A program made the translations under genes and the position numbers. The notes below the pieces were generated by a model. The model made no database searches, had not been told where the DNA came from, and saw only the letters and a program-made list of their open reading frames with translations. Below, piece after piece: positions 53,989 to 63,236 of a stretch of 64,000 nt of DNA (position 1 is its first letter; each line of letters begins with the position of its first letter). Origin of the DNA: JAMZMI01 sp039944535 (GTDB lineage: Bacteria; Bacteroidota; Bacteroidia; Cytophagales; Cyclobacteriaceae); NCBI GenBank assembly GCA_039944535.1, contig JBDUYP010000001.1, forward strand, positions 682,001 through 746,000. Reading direction: 5' to 3'.

Positions 53989-55017
53989 ATGGCTGACAAT
54001 TCTGAAAAAATCAAAGCACTCCAGTTAACAATAGACAAACTGGAAAAAACCTATGGTAAGGGAACGATCATGAAACTGAGTGACAACAAAGTTTTGGATA
54101 TTCCGGTGATTTCTACAGGATCGTTGAGCCTGGATATGGCCCTTGGTGTCGGGGGGATTCCGCGTGGTAGAGTGGTAGAGGTTTATGGTCCTGAATCATC
54201 AGGTAAAACCACCCTGGCCATGCACTGTATCGCAGAGGCGCAGAAGAAAGGCGGTCTGGCCGCTATAATAGATGCTGAGCATGCCTTTGATAAACTCTAT
54301 GCTGAAAAATTAGGGATTGACACGGAGAATCTTTTGATCTCACAGCCTGACAATGGTGAGCAGGCATTGGAAATAGCGGAGCATTTGATCCGTTCGGGTG
54401 CCATAGATATTATTGTCATTGACTCAGTGGCTGCCTTGGTTCCAAGAGGGGAGTTAGAAGGTGAAATGGGTGATAGTAAAATGGGGTTACAAGCTCGGTT
54501 GATGTCGCAGGCTCTCAGAAAGCTTACCGGCGCTATTAACAAAACTGGATGTTCTTGTATCTTCATCAATCAGCTTCGTGAGAAGATCGGTGTGATGTTT
54601 GGCAACCCTGAGACTACTACAGGTGGTAATGCATTGAAGTTTTATGCTTCTGTAAGGCTTGATATCAGAAGAATTGGTCAGATCAAAGAAAGTGCAGATA
54701 ATGTGCTTGGTAATAGAACGAGAGTGAAGGTTGTTAAGAATAAAGTAGCACCTCCATTTAAAGTTGTGGAATTTGATATCATGTACGGCAGGGGTATCAG
54801 TAAGTCAGGTGAGATCATAGATATAGGGGTGGAGCTCAATGTAATTCAAAAATCAGGTTCGTGGTTCTCCTATAATGACAACAAGCTTGGTCAGGGTAGA
54901 GATTCTGTTAAGCAGCTGATAGAAGATAATCCGGAACTAATGGAAGAACTGGAAACAAAAATTAAAGCCAAAATTAATGGCACTGATGAAGCGCCGGAGA
55001 AGGCTGAAAAGAAATAG
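53989..55017 (+). CDS. recA: RecA recombinase
   Basis: 342 residues. Walker A GPESSGKTTLAMHCIAEA (about 66-83), AAIIDAEHAFD (about 92-102), Walker B IIVIDSVAALVPRGELEGE (about 140-158), the QALRKLTG segment, and loop FINQLREKIGVMFGNPETTT are all present. The C-terminal tail is short and acidic/basic (DEAPEKAEKK). It forms the DNA-strand-exchange filament. A terminator follows directly. Confidence 0.99.
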   Translation: MADNSEKIKALQLTIDKLEKTYGKGTIMKLSDNKVLDIPVISTGSLSLDMALGVGGIPRGRVVEVYGPESSGKTTLAMHCIAEAQKKGGLAAIIDAEHAFDKLYAEKLGIDTENLLISQPDNGEQALEIAEHLIRSGAIDIIVIDSVAALVPRGELEGEMGDSKMGLQARLMSQALRKLTGAINKTGCSCIFINQLREKIGVMFGNPETTTGGNALKFYASVRLDIRRIGQIKESADNVLGNRTRVKVVKNKVAPPFKVVEFDIMYGRGISKSGEIIDIGVELNVIQKSGSWFSYNDNKLGQGRDSVKQLIEDNPELMEELETKIKAKINGTDEAPEKAEKK

Positions 55018-55041
55018 AAGGTTTTGAACCACCACTTTGAG

Positions 55042-55072
55042 ATCCCTTCGGCGTGAGCAGAAGGGATTTTTT
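55042..55072 (+). terminator. Intrinsic terminator of recA
   Basis: ATCCCTTC (55042-55049), loop GGCGTGAGCA, GAAGGGAT (55060-55067), then TTTTTTG. Confidence 0.8.
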
Positions 55073-55192
55073 GTTTTTAAGTAAATAAGCCAAACGGAAT
55101 CCCCGTTCATGGAATAAAACAGCCTCAAAGAAACCATCCCAATAGATTCGCGTCTTTTTAAAGAGTATCTCACCAACCCGAATTGCCCCTTG

Positions 55193-57793
55193 ATGAAAAA
55201 GATTGCTTTGATGGCGTCTTTGACCTTGCTCTCGCTGTGTTCGCTTGCGCAGGAGGAAATTAAAAAGACCTACACCACCTCATGGCGTGAAGGAGAAATT
55301 CTCATAGATGGCATAATGGATGATGCCGCATGGGGTAATGTGGAATGGGGAGGGGACTTTGTAGGACACGAGCCAGAGTACAACGTTAAACCCTCTCAGG
55401 AGACACAATTCAAAATATTGTATGATGCAAAGTATCTGTACGTAGGAATCAGGGCGTTCGACTCTGATCCTGAGCAGATAGTAAAGCGCATGTCACGACG
55501 CGATGGTTTTGATGGAGATTGGGTTGAGATTAATATTGATAGCTACTATGATCAGCGTTCGGCGTTTTCATTTACAGCTTCAGTTTCGGGTGTTAAAGGC
55601 GATGAGTATATTTCTAACAATGGAGATGATTGGGATGCTACATGGGACCCCATCTGGTATCTGAAGACGAGCGTGGATGACTTGGGCTGGATAGCCGAGT
55701 TTAAAATTCCATTGTCTCAGCTTCGGTTTGCTAACAAAGAACACCATGTATGGGGAATCCAGTTTACCCGTCGGCTCTTCAGAAAGGAAGAAAGATCTAC
55801 GTGGCAGCCGGTCAACCCCACTGCTCCCGGCTGGGTTCATCTATTTGGCGAGATGCATGGTATTTCCGGCATCAAGCCACAAAAACAGTTGGAAGTACAA
55901 CCCTATGTAGTTGGTGCTATTCAAAGTTATCAGAAAGAAACAGATAACCCTTTTCGAGATTCCGGGCGGGATTTGGATGCCAATATGGGGGTGGATGCCA
56001 AAGTCGGGATTACTTCAGACGTTACTTTGGATTTGACTGTCAACCCTGATTTTGGTCAGGTTGAAGCAGACCCGTCAAGGGTAAATCTTTCGGCTTTCAG
56101 ATTGTTTTTTCGCGAGCAGCGTCCGTTTTTTCTGGAAGGAAACAATATCCTCACCTTTCCGACTAGTGGAGGGCAGAACAATCTCTACTATTCCAGAAGA
56201 ATAGGCGGCCGCCCAAAGGGATATCCCGAGGGTGATGATGTGGAGTATGTAAATATGCCGAAGCAAACCAGAATACTTGGCGCTGCAAAAATCACAGGGA
56301 AAAACGCTAAAGGATTTTCATGGGGAGTGATGGAGTCATTTACCAACAAAGAAATAGCAGGTGTGATCGACACCCTTGGTATGAAGCGTCAGGAAAAAGT
56401 GGAGCCATATACCAATTATATTGTGGCCCGGGCGCAGCAGGATATTCAGTCAGGGAAGACAGTAGTAGGTGCGTTTTATAGCAATGTGTCTCGCATGGGC
56501 AATACAGGAAATGACCTCAACCTACTCCATGATCATGCTCATACCACAGGGTTTGATTTGGATCATAACTTCAAGGATCGAAAGTACGGCTTCATTCTTC
56601 GCGGAATGTTTAGCCATGTGGAAGGGTCTCCGGCCTCTATTCACAATACTCAGACAGCTCCCGAGAGATATTATCAACGACCCAATAACCGCCACCGGGA
56701 GCTGGACTCCACCAGAACGCTGTTGCAGGGAACAGCCGGCACATTTGCTTTTGGCAAAAGAAGTGGCAACTGGCAATGGGTTCTGGGCACCAACTACCGA
56801 TCTCCCGGGCTTAGCTTAAATGATGTTGGATTTTTGGTGCAGACCGACAATATCAACAACTGGGGTTATACACAATACAGGGTCACTAAACCTACCAAAT
56901 ATTTCAGGTCACAGAAATACAGTGTCCATTTTGAGCAGAATGTGGACTTTGGGGGAGTAGAGACCCGTTCTGGTGGAGAAGTAAATTTCGAGTGGCAGTT
57001 TCATAACTTCTGGTACTTCGGAACAGGAACCTGGGTGGATTTCAAGCAGATATCTAATGCTGACCTGCGAGGAGGTCCGGCCATTCAGTATCCAGGTGGA
57101 GTCAACTATTATTACGAATTGCAGACGAACCAGCAGAAGAAGTTGAGTGTGGGTTTCGAAAACTGGTATTACTGGGGGGATGGTGATTTTACACAGAGTA
57201 GAGGCGCTGCGTTATCTTTATATTATCGGCCTCTGGACGCCATGAGTGTGTCGCTATCTCCAAATGTTTCGTTTGATAAAAATGACCTGCAGTACGTGGA
57301 TCATGAAGATCTCCATGGCCAAACGGAGTACCTTTTGGCTCGAGTGAAGCAGGAAACTTACAGCATGTCTTTAAGGGTGAATTATAACATCACCCCGAAT
57401 CTGACGCTCGAGTTTTGGGGGCAACCATTTTTGGCCAAGGGTGAGTATGATTCCTTTAAATTTGTAAATGACCCCAGATCAGATCAGTATGAAGAGCGCT
57501 TCGGTATGATTGAGCAGAGCAGGATTTCCTTTGATTCTGAAGAAGCAGAATATGCGATAGATGAGGAGTTTGTTTTTGACGATCCGGACTTCAATGTGGT
57601 TGAGTTTAGATCCAACTTTGTGATGAGGTGGGAGTATATTCCCGGTAGCACGCTCTTTCTTGTCTGGTCCAACAACGGTACAAACTCCAATCAATCTGAA
57701 GACAATCAGTTCAGCGATCTTAGTTCTAAGCTGGTTCGGCTCAGTGGCACCAATACATTTCTAATCAAATACACGTATCGGTTTATCCGATGA
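55193..57793 (+). CDS. DUF5916 outer-membrane protein with CBM9-like domain
   Basis: 866 residues from ATG 55193; a TTG one codon earlier is less likely. The signal peptide ends LLSLCSLAQ. An N-terminal CBM9-like beta-sandwich (about 30-210) begins ILIDGIMDDAAWGNV and contains FKILYDAKYLYVGIRAFDSDP. The remaining 650 residues match DUF5916 and look like an outer-membrane beta-barrel (LTVNPDFGQVEADPSRVNLS; FFREQRPFFLEGNNI, about 300-330). Members are widespread in marine Bacteroidota and of unknown job. It is convergent with the ABC permease gene, ending four bases from it. Confidence 0.9.
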   Translation: MKKIALMASLTLLSLCSLAQEEIKKTYTTSWREGEILIDGIMDDAAWGNVEWGGDFVGHEPEYNVKPSQETQFKILYDAKYLYVGIRAFDSDPEQIVKRMSRRDGFDGDWVEINIDSYYDQRSAFSFTASVSGVKGDEYISNNGDDWDATWDPIWYLKTSVDDLGWIAEFKIPLSQLRFANKEHHVWGIQFTRRLFRKEERSTWQPVNPTAPGWVHLFGEMHGISGIKPQKQLEVQPYVVGAIQSYQKETDNPFRDSGRDLDANMGVDAKVGITSDVTLDLTVNPDFGQVEADPSRVNLSAFRLFFREQRPFFLEGNNILTFPTSGGQNNLYYSRRIGGRPKGYPEGDDVEYVNMPKQTRILGAAKITGKNAKGFSWGVMESFTNKEIAGVIDTLGMKRQEKVEPYTNYIVARAQQDIQSGKTVVGAFYSNVSRMGNTGNDLNLLHDHAHTTGFDLDHNFKDRKYGFILRGMFSHVEGSPASIHNTQTAPERYYQRPNNRHRELDSTRTLLQGTAGTFAFGKRSGNWQWVLGTNYRSPGLSLNDVGFLVQTDNINNWGYTQYRVTKPTKYFRSQKYSVHFEQNVDFGGVETRSGGEVNFEWQFHNFWYFGTGTWVDFKQISNADLRGGPAIQYPGGVNYYYELQTNQQKKLSVGFENWYYWGDGDFTQSRGAALSLYYRPLDAMSVSLSPNVSFDKNDLQYVDHEDLHGQTEYLLARVKQETYSMSLRVNYNITPNLTLEFWGQPFLAKGEYDSFKFVNDPRSDQYEERFGMIEQSRISFDSEEAEYAIDEEFVFDDPDFNVVEFRSNFVMRWEYIPGSTLFLVWSNNGTNSNQSEDNQFSDLSSKLVRLSGTNTFLIKYTYRFIR

Positions 57794-57796
57794 TGG

Positions 57797-59050
57797 TTAT
57801 TGCGTCCTGATAGCTATTACAGGATCCATTCTGGCGGCTAGTGCGGCAGGCACTATTCCAGAAATAGTCCCGATTGTTGCAGACACGCCCAGTCCCAAAA
57901 CTACGTTTGAAAAACTCAGGATTAGATCCAGTGATCCTAAATTGAAGAAAGAAAGTCCCCATACCAACAGGATGCCGATTCCTCCACCTATGATACTCAG
58001 GAATATAGATTCGAAGAGGAATTGAAACAAGATAAAGTAGTTTTTTGCCCCGAGTGATTTCTGGATACCGATGATGTTGGTTCGTTCTCTGACCGAAACA
58101 AACATGATGTTGGCTATGCCAAATCCTCCGACCAATATGGAAAATCCTCCAATGATCCATCCGGCAATGCCAAGTACATCAAATACACCACCCAGCAGTC
58201 CTAGTATGGCTTCTTGTCTGTTTACAGAAAAATCATTTTTGTCTTTGGGTCTTAGTCCTCTTACCCGGCGCAGAAGTCCCGTCAGCTCCGCTTCCAGCTC
58301 TACCAGCCCAATGTCTGAATCCAAACCCTTCACGCTTATCAGCGTCTCCACGCCCCGGTTGCGCCCCGTGTAGAAAATCTTTTGAAGAGAAAAATAGGGG
58401 ATCACCACGTTTTCATCATTGCCGGAATTACCCAAAATAGACTCACCTTCCTCCTTCATTGTGCCTATGACGGTGTAAGGTCGGCCTTTGATTTTGACCC
58501 GTTTCCCAAGCGGATTTTGCCCTCCAAAGAAAAGCTCGTCACGAGATTTGTACCCAAGAATGCAAACATCCCTACCGGCGTTGGTTTCTTCATATGTGAA
58601 ATACCTACCGGATTCAAGTGGAATGTCATATACATCCTTGTGGGTATAAGCCACTCCCATTACATTTTGATCCGTGATGGTGTTGTTTTTGTAAGAGACC
58701 GAGACCCTTGGCCTTACCGCAAAAAGGGTGAGCGCTTCAGCGTTTTTCACATTCTCAGTCAGAAATTCATACTCCTTGTAATTGGTATATGGCCTGTTGA
58801 AGTATTCCCACCAGGGCATATTCGGGTCAAACTCGTATGGAAATCTTCTGATGTCCATATTTTTCGAATTGAGAAAACTGAAACTACTGGTGATGTTTCG
58901 TTCGAGCGAATCCACTAAGGTGAAGACCGTAATGATCGCAAAAATGCCAATTGTAACCCCTAGAAGCGAAAGTGTAGTACGAAGCAGATTGGTGCTTAGG
59001 GCATTGAGCGCGAACTTCAGGCTCTCTATTAGTAGTTTGAAAATAATCAC
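57797..59050 (-). CDS. MacB-type ABC transporter permease
   Basis: 417 residues. An N-terminal helix (NLLRTTLSLLGVTIGIFAII, about 20-39) leads a MacB periplasmic core domain (about 45-260). Then an FtsX domain follows with three helices near 290-415 (GGFGIANIMFVSVRERTNII, GIQKSLGAKNYFILFQFLFE). No ATPase is adjacent in the window, so its partner is elsewhere. It belongs to the mechanotransmission type rather than a classic pump. The cargo is unknown. Confidence 0.9.
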   Translation of the reverse strand: MIIFKLLIESLKFALNALSTNLLRTTLSLLGVTIGIFAIITVFTLVDSLERNITSSFSFLNSKNMDIRRFPYEFDPNMPWWEYFNRPYTNYKEYEFLTENVKNAEALTLFAVRPRVSVSYKNNTITDQNVMGVAYTHKDVYDIPLESGRYFTYEETNAGRDVCILGYKSRDELFFGGQNPLGKRVKIKGRPYTVIGTMKEEGESILGNSGNDENVVIPYFSLQKIFYTGRNRGVETLISVKGLDSDIGLVELEAELTGLLRRVRGLRPKDKNDFSVNRQEAILGLLGGVFDVLGIAGWIIGGFSILVGGFGIANIMFVSVRERTNIIGIQKSLGAKNYFILFQFLFESIFLSIIGGGIGILLVWGLSFFNLGSLDLILSFSNVVLGLGVSATIGTISGIVPAALAARMDPVIAIRTQ

Positions 59051-59106
59051 AAGGAATTATTAATTAGTTAAAAGGGTTTTTTTAAACTTAAACAAAAACA
59101 ATTCGC

Positions 59107-59114
59107 TATTTTTG
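59107..59114 (+). promoter_or_regulatory. TAnnTTTG promoter element of queA
   Basis: TATTTTTG ends 42 bases before ATG 59157. No clear -33 element is seen. Confidence 0.5.
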
Positions 59115-59156
59115 CGCACTTATTTAATCAACACTATCGATTAATACAAGCAATAC

Positions 59157-60203
59157 ATGAAATTATCTGCATTCAAATTCGATTTACCTACAAGTCACAT
59201 TGCCCTTCATCCAACAGAAAACCGAGACGAGTCCAGGCTCATGGTTATTCATAAAGATACTGGCGATATCGAACACAAAGTTTTCAAAGACATAGTTGGG
59301 TATTTCGAAGATCAGGATGTAATGGTCGTGAATGATACCAAAGTTTTCCCTGCCCGTTTATACGGTAATAAAGAGAAAACGGGTGCCAAGATCGAAGTTT
59401 TTCTTCTTCGTGAACTGAACAAAGAAATGAAGCTTTGGGATGTGTTGGTTGATCCAGCCAGAAAAATCCGTGTAGGTAACAAATTATACTTCGGAGACGG
59501 AGAGTTGGTAGCTGAGGTTATTGACAATACCACTTCGAGAGGAAGAACGATCCGTTTCCTATATGATGGAGATGAGACAGACTTCTACAAGATGATTGAT
59601 CGTCTAGGAGAAACTCCCCTTCCAAAGAATATAGATAGACAAGCCGAAGCTGAAGATAGAGAGCGTTTTCAGACAATTTACGCCAAGAATGTAGGAGCTG
59701 TAGCAGCCCCGACTGCCGGACTGCACTTCACTCAGCAAGTACTCAAGAGGTTGGAAATAGTAGGTGTTGATATTGAGCCAGTTACGCTTCACGTAGGGTT
59801 AGGTACCTTCAGACCAGTAGATGTTGAAGATCTGACCAAGCACAAAATGGACTCTGAAAACTATTTTGTGGAAGAGGCAACAGCAGCGAGAGTAAACAGA
59901 GCGCTAGATGAAAAAAGAAGAGTATGTGCCATAGGTACTACTGTGATGAGAACTTTGGAGTCATCCGTATCTGCCCTTGGTAGAGTAAAAGCCAATAGCG
60001 GCTGGACGGATAAATTCATCTTTCCTCAGTATGATTTCAAAATCTGTAATGCATTGGTGACCAATTTTCATTTGCCTGAGTCCACATTGCTCATGATGGC
60101 GTCTGCGTTTGGCGGATACGAGCTTATGATGGATGCTTATCAGCTGGCGATCAAAGAAAAGTACAGGTTCTTCACCTACGGTGATGCCATGCTGATTATC
60201 TAA
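59157..60203 (+). CDS. queA: tRNA preQ1(34) S-adenosylmethionine ribosyltransferase-isomerase
   Basis: 348 residues, full length. Motifs include FDLPTSHIALHPTENRDESR at the start, VMVVNDTKVFPARLYGNKE (about 54-72), GLHFTQQVLKRL (about 188-199), HVGLGTFRPVDVED and the ending FFTYGDAMLI. It converts preQ1-tRNA to epoxyqueuosine-tRNA, a step in queuosine synthesis. No other que gene is near. It is followed after 9 bases by ispD. Confidence 0.97.
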   Translation: MKLSAFKFDLPTSHIALHPTENRDESRLMVIHKDTGDIEHKVFKDIVGYFEDQDVMVVNDTKVFPARLYGNKEKTGAKIEVFLLRELNKEMKLWDVLVDPARKIRVGNKLYFGDGELVAEVIDNTTSRGRTIRFLYDGDETDFYKMIDRLGETPLPKNIDRQAEAEDRERFQTIYAKNVGAVAAPTAGLHFTQQVLKRLEIVGVDIEPVTLHVGLGTFRPVDVEDLTKHKMDSENYFVEEATAARVNRALDEKRRVCAIGTTVMRTLESSVSALGRVKANSGWTDKFIFPQYDFKICNALVTNFHLPESTLLMMASAFGGYELMMDAYQLAIKEKYRFFTYGDAMLII

Positions 60204-60212
60204 TCAAAAAAC

Positions 60213-60881
60213 ATGTCGCAACACAGTGTAATCATTGTAGCGGGAGGGAGTGGTTCGAGGATGAACCAGACCCTGCCTAAGCAATTTACACGCCTTCATG
60301 GTAAGCCGGTTCTGGTTTACACCATTGAGGCATTTCTGACTTTTGATCCCGAGATTCACATTGTTTTAGTCTTGCCGGAAGCTCACTTTCAGACGTGGAA
60401 AGCAATTCAAAATGAATTCTTGCCCAATGTCAAGCTTGAGATGGTTGTTGGAGGCGCATCGCGTTATCAGTCCGTGGCTAAGGGGCTGGCGCAAATCAAA
60501 TCGGGGCTGGTGGCTATCCATGATGCTGTGCGGCCTTGTGTCAATCCTAAGACCATCGCGTCTTCTTTTGATGCAGCAAGTCAATATGGTTCTGGAGTAG
60601 TCACAGTGCCGCTCAAAGACTCTATCAGAGAAGTGGATGGGGCCGAATCGAAGGCACTAGACAGAAGTAAATATCAGGTTGTGCAAACACCACAAACCTT
60701 TCAGGTAGAGAAAATCAAACAAGCTTTCGAAGCAGGTGAGGAGCCATTCTTTACCGATGACGCTAGCGTATATGAGCATGTGCTTGGAGAGCAAGTGAAG
60801 CTTGTAGAAGGTGATTACCGCAATATCAAAATTACCACTCCGGAAGACCTGGAAGTCGCGGCTTTGTTTTTGAAGGACTAA
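60213..60881 (+). CDS. ispD: 2-C-methyl-D-erythritol 4-phosphate cytidylyltransferase
   Basis: 222 residues. The nucleotide-binding start is IIVAGGSGSRMNQTLPKQF (about 7-25). VHDAVRP-type aspartates are in AIHDAVRPCVN (about 104-114), and QTPQTFQVEKIKQAFE and FFTDDASVYEHV follow. It makes CDP-ME in the MEP isoprenoid pathway. It is co-transcribed with queA, and a 233-bp tandem repeat array follows. Confidence 0.96.
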   Translation: MSQHSVIIVAGGSGSRMNQTLPKQFTRLHGKPVLVYTIEAFLTFDPEIHIVLVLPEAHFQTWKAIQNEFLPNVKLEMVVGGASRYQSVAKGLAQIKSGLVAIHDAVRPCVNPKTIASSFDAASQYGSGVVTVPLKDSIREVDGAESKALDRSKYQVVQTPQTFQVEKIKQAFEAGEEPFFTDDASVYEHVLGEQVKLVEGDYRNIKITTPEDLEVAALFLKD

Positions 60882-60915
60882 TCATGTTTTATTCCTGATT
60901 ATCGGCTTGACGGTC

Positions 60916-61494
60916 ACTCCATTCTGGAGTGACCCTGAAAAAACGCATTTTTGTTTAGGTATCCCGGGTAAGTGGCGTCAGTTGTTTCCACCTGGTGTAT
61001 TGTGTCGGGTTGGAAAACCCGACATCACAGTAAGTTTTTGTGGTGTCGTTCATGCCTCACTCCTCGCAATGAACTATAGGAAGGTCATTCCCGAAGGGAA
61101 TCTTATACGCTAAGAATGGTAGTCAATGCAATAAAAGGAACGGCTAAGACTCCATTCTGGAGTGACCCTGAAAAAACGCATTTTTCTTTAGGTATCCCGG
61201 GTAAGTGGCGTCAGGTGTTTCCACCTGATGTATTGTGTCGGGTTGGAAAACCCGACATCACAGTAAGTTTTTATGGTGTCGTTCATGCCTCACTTCTCGC
61301 AATGAACTATAGGAAGGTCATTCCCGAAGGGAATCTTATACGCTAAGAATGGTAGTCAATGCAATAAAAGGAACGGCTAAGACTCCATTCTGGAGTGACC
61401 CTGAAAAAACGCATTTTTGTTTAGGTATCCCGGGTAAGTGGCGTCAGGTGTTTCCACCTGATGTATTATGTCGGGTTGGAAAACCCGACATCAC
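60916..61494. repeat. 233-bp tandem repeat array (about 2.5 copies) with hairpins
   Basis: Units start at 60916, 61149 and 61382, all at exactly 233 bp spacing; the third stops at 61494 after about half a unit. Each contains TGTCGGGTT-GGAA-AACCCGACA (61003-61024, 61236-61257, 61469-61490) and a CAGGTG-TTTC-CACCTG hairpin (one mismatch in copy 1). Full units also contain ATTCCC-GA-AGGGAAT-like palindromes. The copies differ at only a few positions. Three 68-77 codon frames run through it and reflect the period, not genes. The array lies in a 706-bp gene-free gap. Confidence 0.9.
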
Positions 61495-61532
61495 TGCGAA
61501 TGTTCCTTTTTGGATTACAGCTTTCACCCAAC

Positions 61533-61558
61533 AAAAAAACCTGAACCGAAGGCTCAGG
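61533..61558 (-). terminator. Intrinsic terminator of the DUF2795 gene
   Basis: On the minus strand CCTGAGCC, loop TTC, GGTTCAGG, then seven T (61539-61533). Confidence 0.85.
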
Positions 61559-61587
61559 GTTTCTATGAAATTAATTTCTTGATTTCT

Positions 61588-61809
61588 TTAGTACTCATCT
61601 TCATTGAAGAAGAAGTCTTCCTTGGTAGGATAGTCAGGCCAGATTTCCTCGATACTTTCGTAAGGGTTACCATCGTCCTCTAGTTCCTGCAAGTTTTCTA
61701 CAACTTCTAATGGAGCACCCGATCGGATTGAAAAATCGATCAATTCGTCTTTTGCAGCCGGCCAAGGTGCATCTTCAAGATATGAAGCTAATTCTAGTGT
61801 CCAGTACAT
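61588..61809 (-). CDS. DUF2795 family small protein
   Basis: 73 residues, matching the Bacteroidota DUF2795 protein from end to end: MYWTLELASYLEDAPWPAAK at the front, LIDFSIRSGAPLEVVENLQ (about 23-41) and the acidic end SIEEIWPDYPTKEDFFFN. It is strongly conserved in the phylum but has no assigned function. No signal peptide. It has its own promoter and terminator. Confidence 0.9.
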   Translation of the reverse strand: MYWTLELASYLEDAPWPAAKDELIDFSIRSGAPLEVVENLQELEDDGNPYESIEEIWPDYPTKEDFFFNEDEY

Positions 61810-61835
61810 AATTGTTGCCTTTTAGAAATTTCGTG

Positions 61836-61865
61836 CAAAAGTAGTTTTTTTAACGAGAAATCAAA
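61836..61865 (-). promoter_or_regulatory. Promoter of the DUF2795 gene
   Basis: On the minus strand TTTG (61865-61862), 18-bp spacer, TACTTTTG (61843-61836), 26 bases before the ATG. Confidence 0.65.
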
Positions 61866-61945
61866 TATTATTTTTCTCTCGCTAAGAATATAACCGATAA
61901 ATACGAATTTCAAAGAAATTGTTCCGACAAAATTGAGAAAAAATA

Positions 61946-63157
61946 TCAGCCCTTTTTCAGCATGTCCAGAAGTTGCTCTTTTACAGCCACTTTGGTCTTT
62001 TGCTGATTTAGTTTTTTTTCCACCATGGGGTTCATCGTGCCCGATGCGCTAGAGAATTTTTCTGAGTTTTCCAGGTACTGGTTTAGATCCTCACGGTCAC
62101 GGGAGAGCAACTCATGTAGCAGTTTGATTTGCAGCTTAAGCTGACCTGCCTCATCCTGATCTTTATAGTCTTTAAACCGCTTGCGAGCCAGGTGCGATAC
62201 AAAATCTTTTTCCTTGAGTAGCTGTATTTTGTTGAAAGCCTCTTTTCGTTGCAGCTTGCTAGCATAGTCATTGGGGCGATATGCCTTGAGTATGTTTCTG
62301 TGCTCTTCCAGTGCTTTCATGTCTGGTTTTTCCTTGCCGGAAATGTACCCGTCGAGCTCCTCGATAATGGGTTTTATGTCAAGCTTTTTAGTAGGTGCTT
62401 TTTGTGCAGGTTTTAGCGATTTTGTGAATTGATCGATGAGTGGAGCGTAATCCTCTTTGGGGATATTGCCGAGCTCTGACCATCGCTGCTTCAGGTCTTT
62501 TACTTTTTCAAAGCGCTCCTTCCCGTGCACATCAGATAGCGCGGAGGCCTCCTTTACCAGCTGTTCATATCCAGATTTGTTCTTCTCGCCCAGTCGTTTT
62601 TTGTCTTCGTAAAACGCTTTTTTCTTATCGAAGAATCCTGAAACAATTCCCCAGAATTTTTCTTCTAGCTCGGTGTTTTCACCTTCCGGCGCATTGCCAG
62701 TTTTGATCCACCGTGTTTTGATGTCGTGTATGTCGGCGGTAGCTTCTTTCCAGTTGATCTTGTCTGCGGCTACTGCCACTTCTTCTATCAGCGCTTTTTT
62801 GATCTCAGCATTGCGGACTCTGTTTTGTGCAATCAGATCCTGAATCAAGTTCTCGTTTCGTTGTAGCCTGTCCCAGAGGCCCTGATAGTCGCCAAGCCCT
62901 TCATGGGTCTGCACCAACTCTTTCATGTGCATCAACTTCATGAGAAAAGAGCCTTTGTTAGTAGCCTCTCCAATGATTTTTTCCAGCTCAGACACTTTGC
63001 CTTCCAGTTCCTGAAAGCGTTCCTCGAAATAGGTCAATGAAGCTTCCGGGTTATCTTCTTTTACATCGCCTATCTCACGATCGGGGTTGGCTCCCCAGGC
63101 TTTTAAAACAACCTTATTGTTTTTGATAAAACCGTACTCTGTTTCCTGCTCTTTCAC
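61946..63157 (-). CDS. DUF349 domain protein
   Basis: 403 residues, mostly helical and coiled. An acidic N-terminal part (YFEERFQELEGKVSELEKII) is followed by several DUF349-like helical repeats of about 70 residues (ADIHDIKTRWIKTGNAPEGE; VKDLKQRWSELGNIPKEDYA). The signature W..(I/L)G(N)(A/I)P(K/E) recurs. A lysine-rich C-terminal region ends EQLLDMLKKG. No enzyme motif or signal peptide is visible. The function in Bacteroidota is unknown. It is divergent from the ABC-F gene. Confidence 0.85.
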   Translation of the reverse strand: MKEQETEYGFIKNNKVVLKAWGANPDREIGDVKEDNPEASLTYFEERFQELEGKVSELEKIIGEATNKGSFLMKLMHMKELVQTHEGLGDYQGLWDRLQRNENLIQDLIAQNRVRNAEIKKALIEEVAVAADKINWKEATADIHDIKTRWIKTGNAPEGENTELEEKFWGIVSGFFDKKKAFYEDKKRLGEKNKSGYEQLVKEASALSDVHGKERFEKVKDLKQRWSELGNIPKEDYAPLIDQFTKSLKPAQKAPTKKLDIKPIIEELDGYISGKEKPDMKALEEHRNILKAYRPNDYASKLQRKEAFNKIQLLKEKDFVSHLARKRFKDYKDQDEAGQLKLQIKLLHELLSRDREDLNQYLENSEKFSSASGTMNPMVEKKLNQQKTKVAVKEQLLDMLKKG

Positions 63158-63236
63158 AATGATTGAAAACCGAATTAATTAATATTGCTGACCTGAAAAA
63201 CGTGTAAATTCCAAATCGTTTTGAATAATTTCAAAT

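Noticed and set aside
61003..61490. Regular repeats that might suggest a CRISPR array
   Set aside because: The spacers between the hairpins are themselves repeated and about 210 bp long; no cas genes.
60907..61582. Three successive 68-77 codon frames
   Set aside because: They are one frame repeated by the 233-bp period (233 is not a multiple of three, so each restarts), with hairpins inside; no protein-like composition or start signals.
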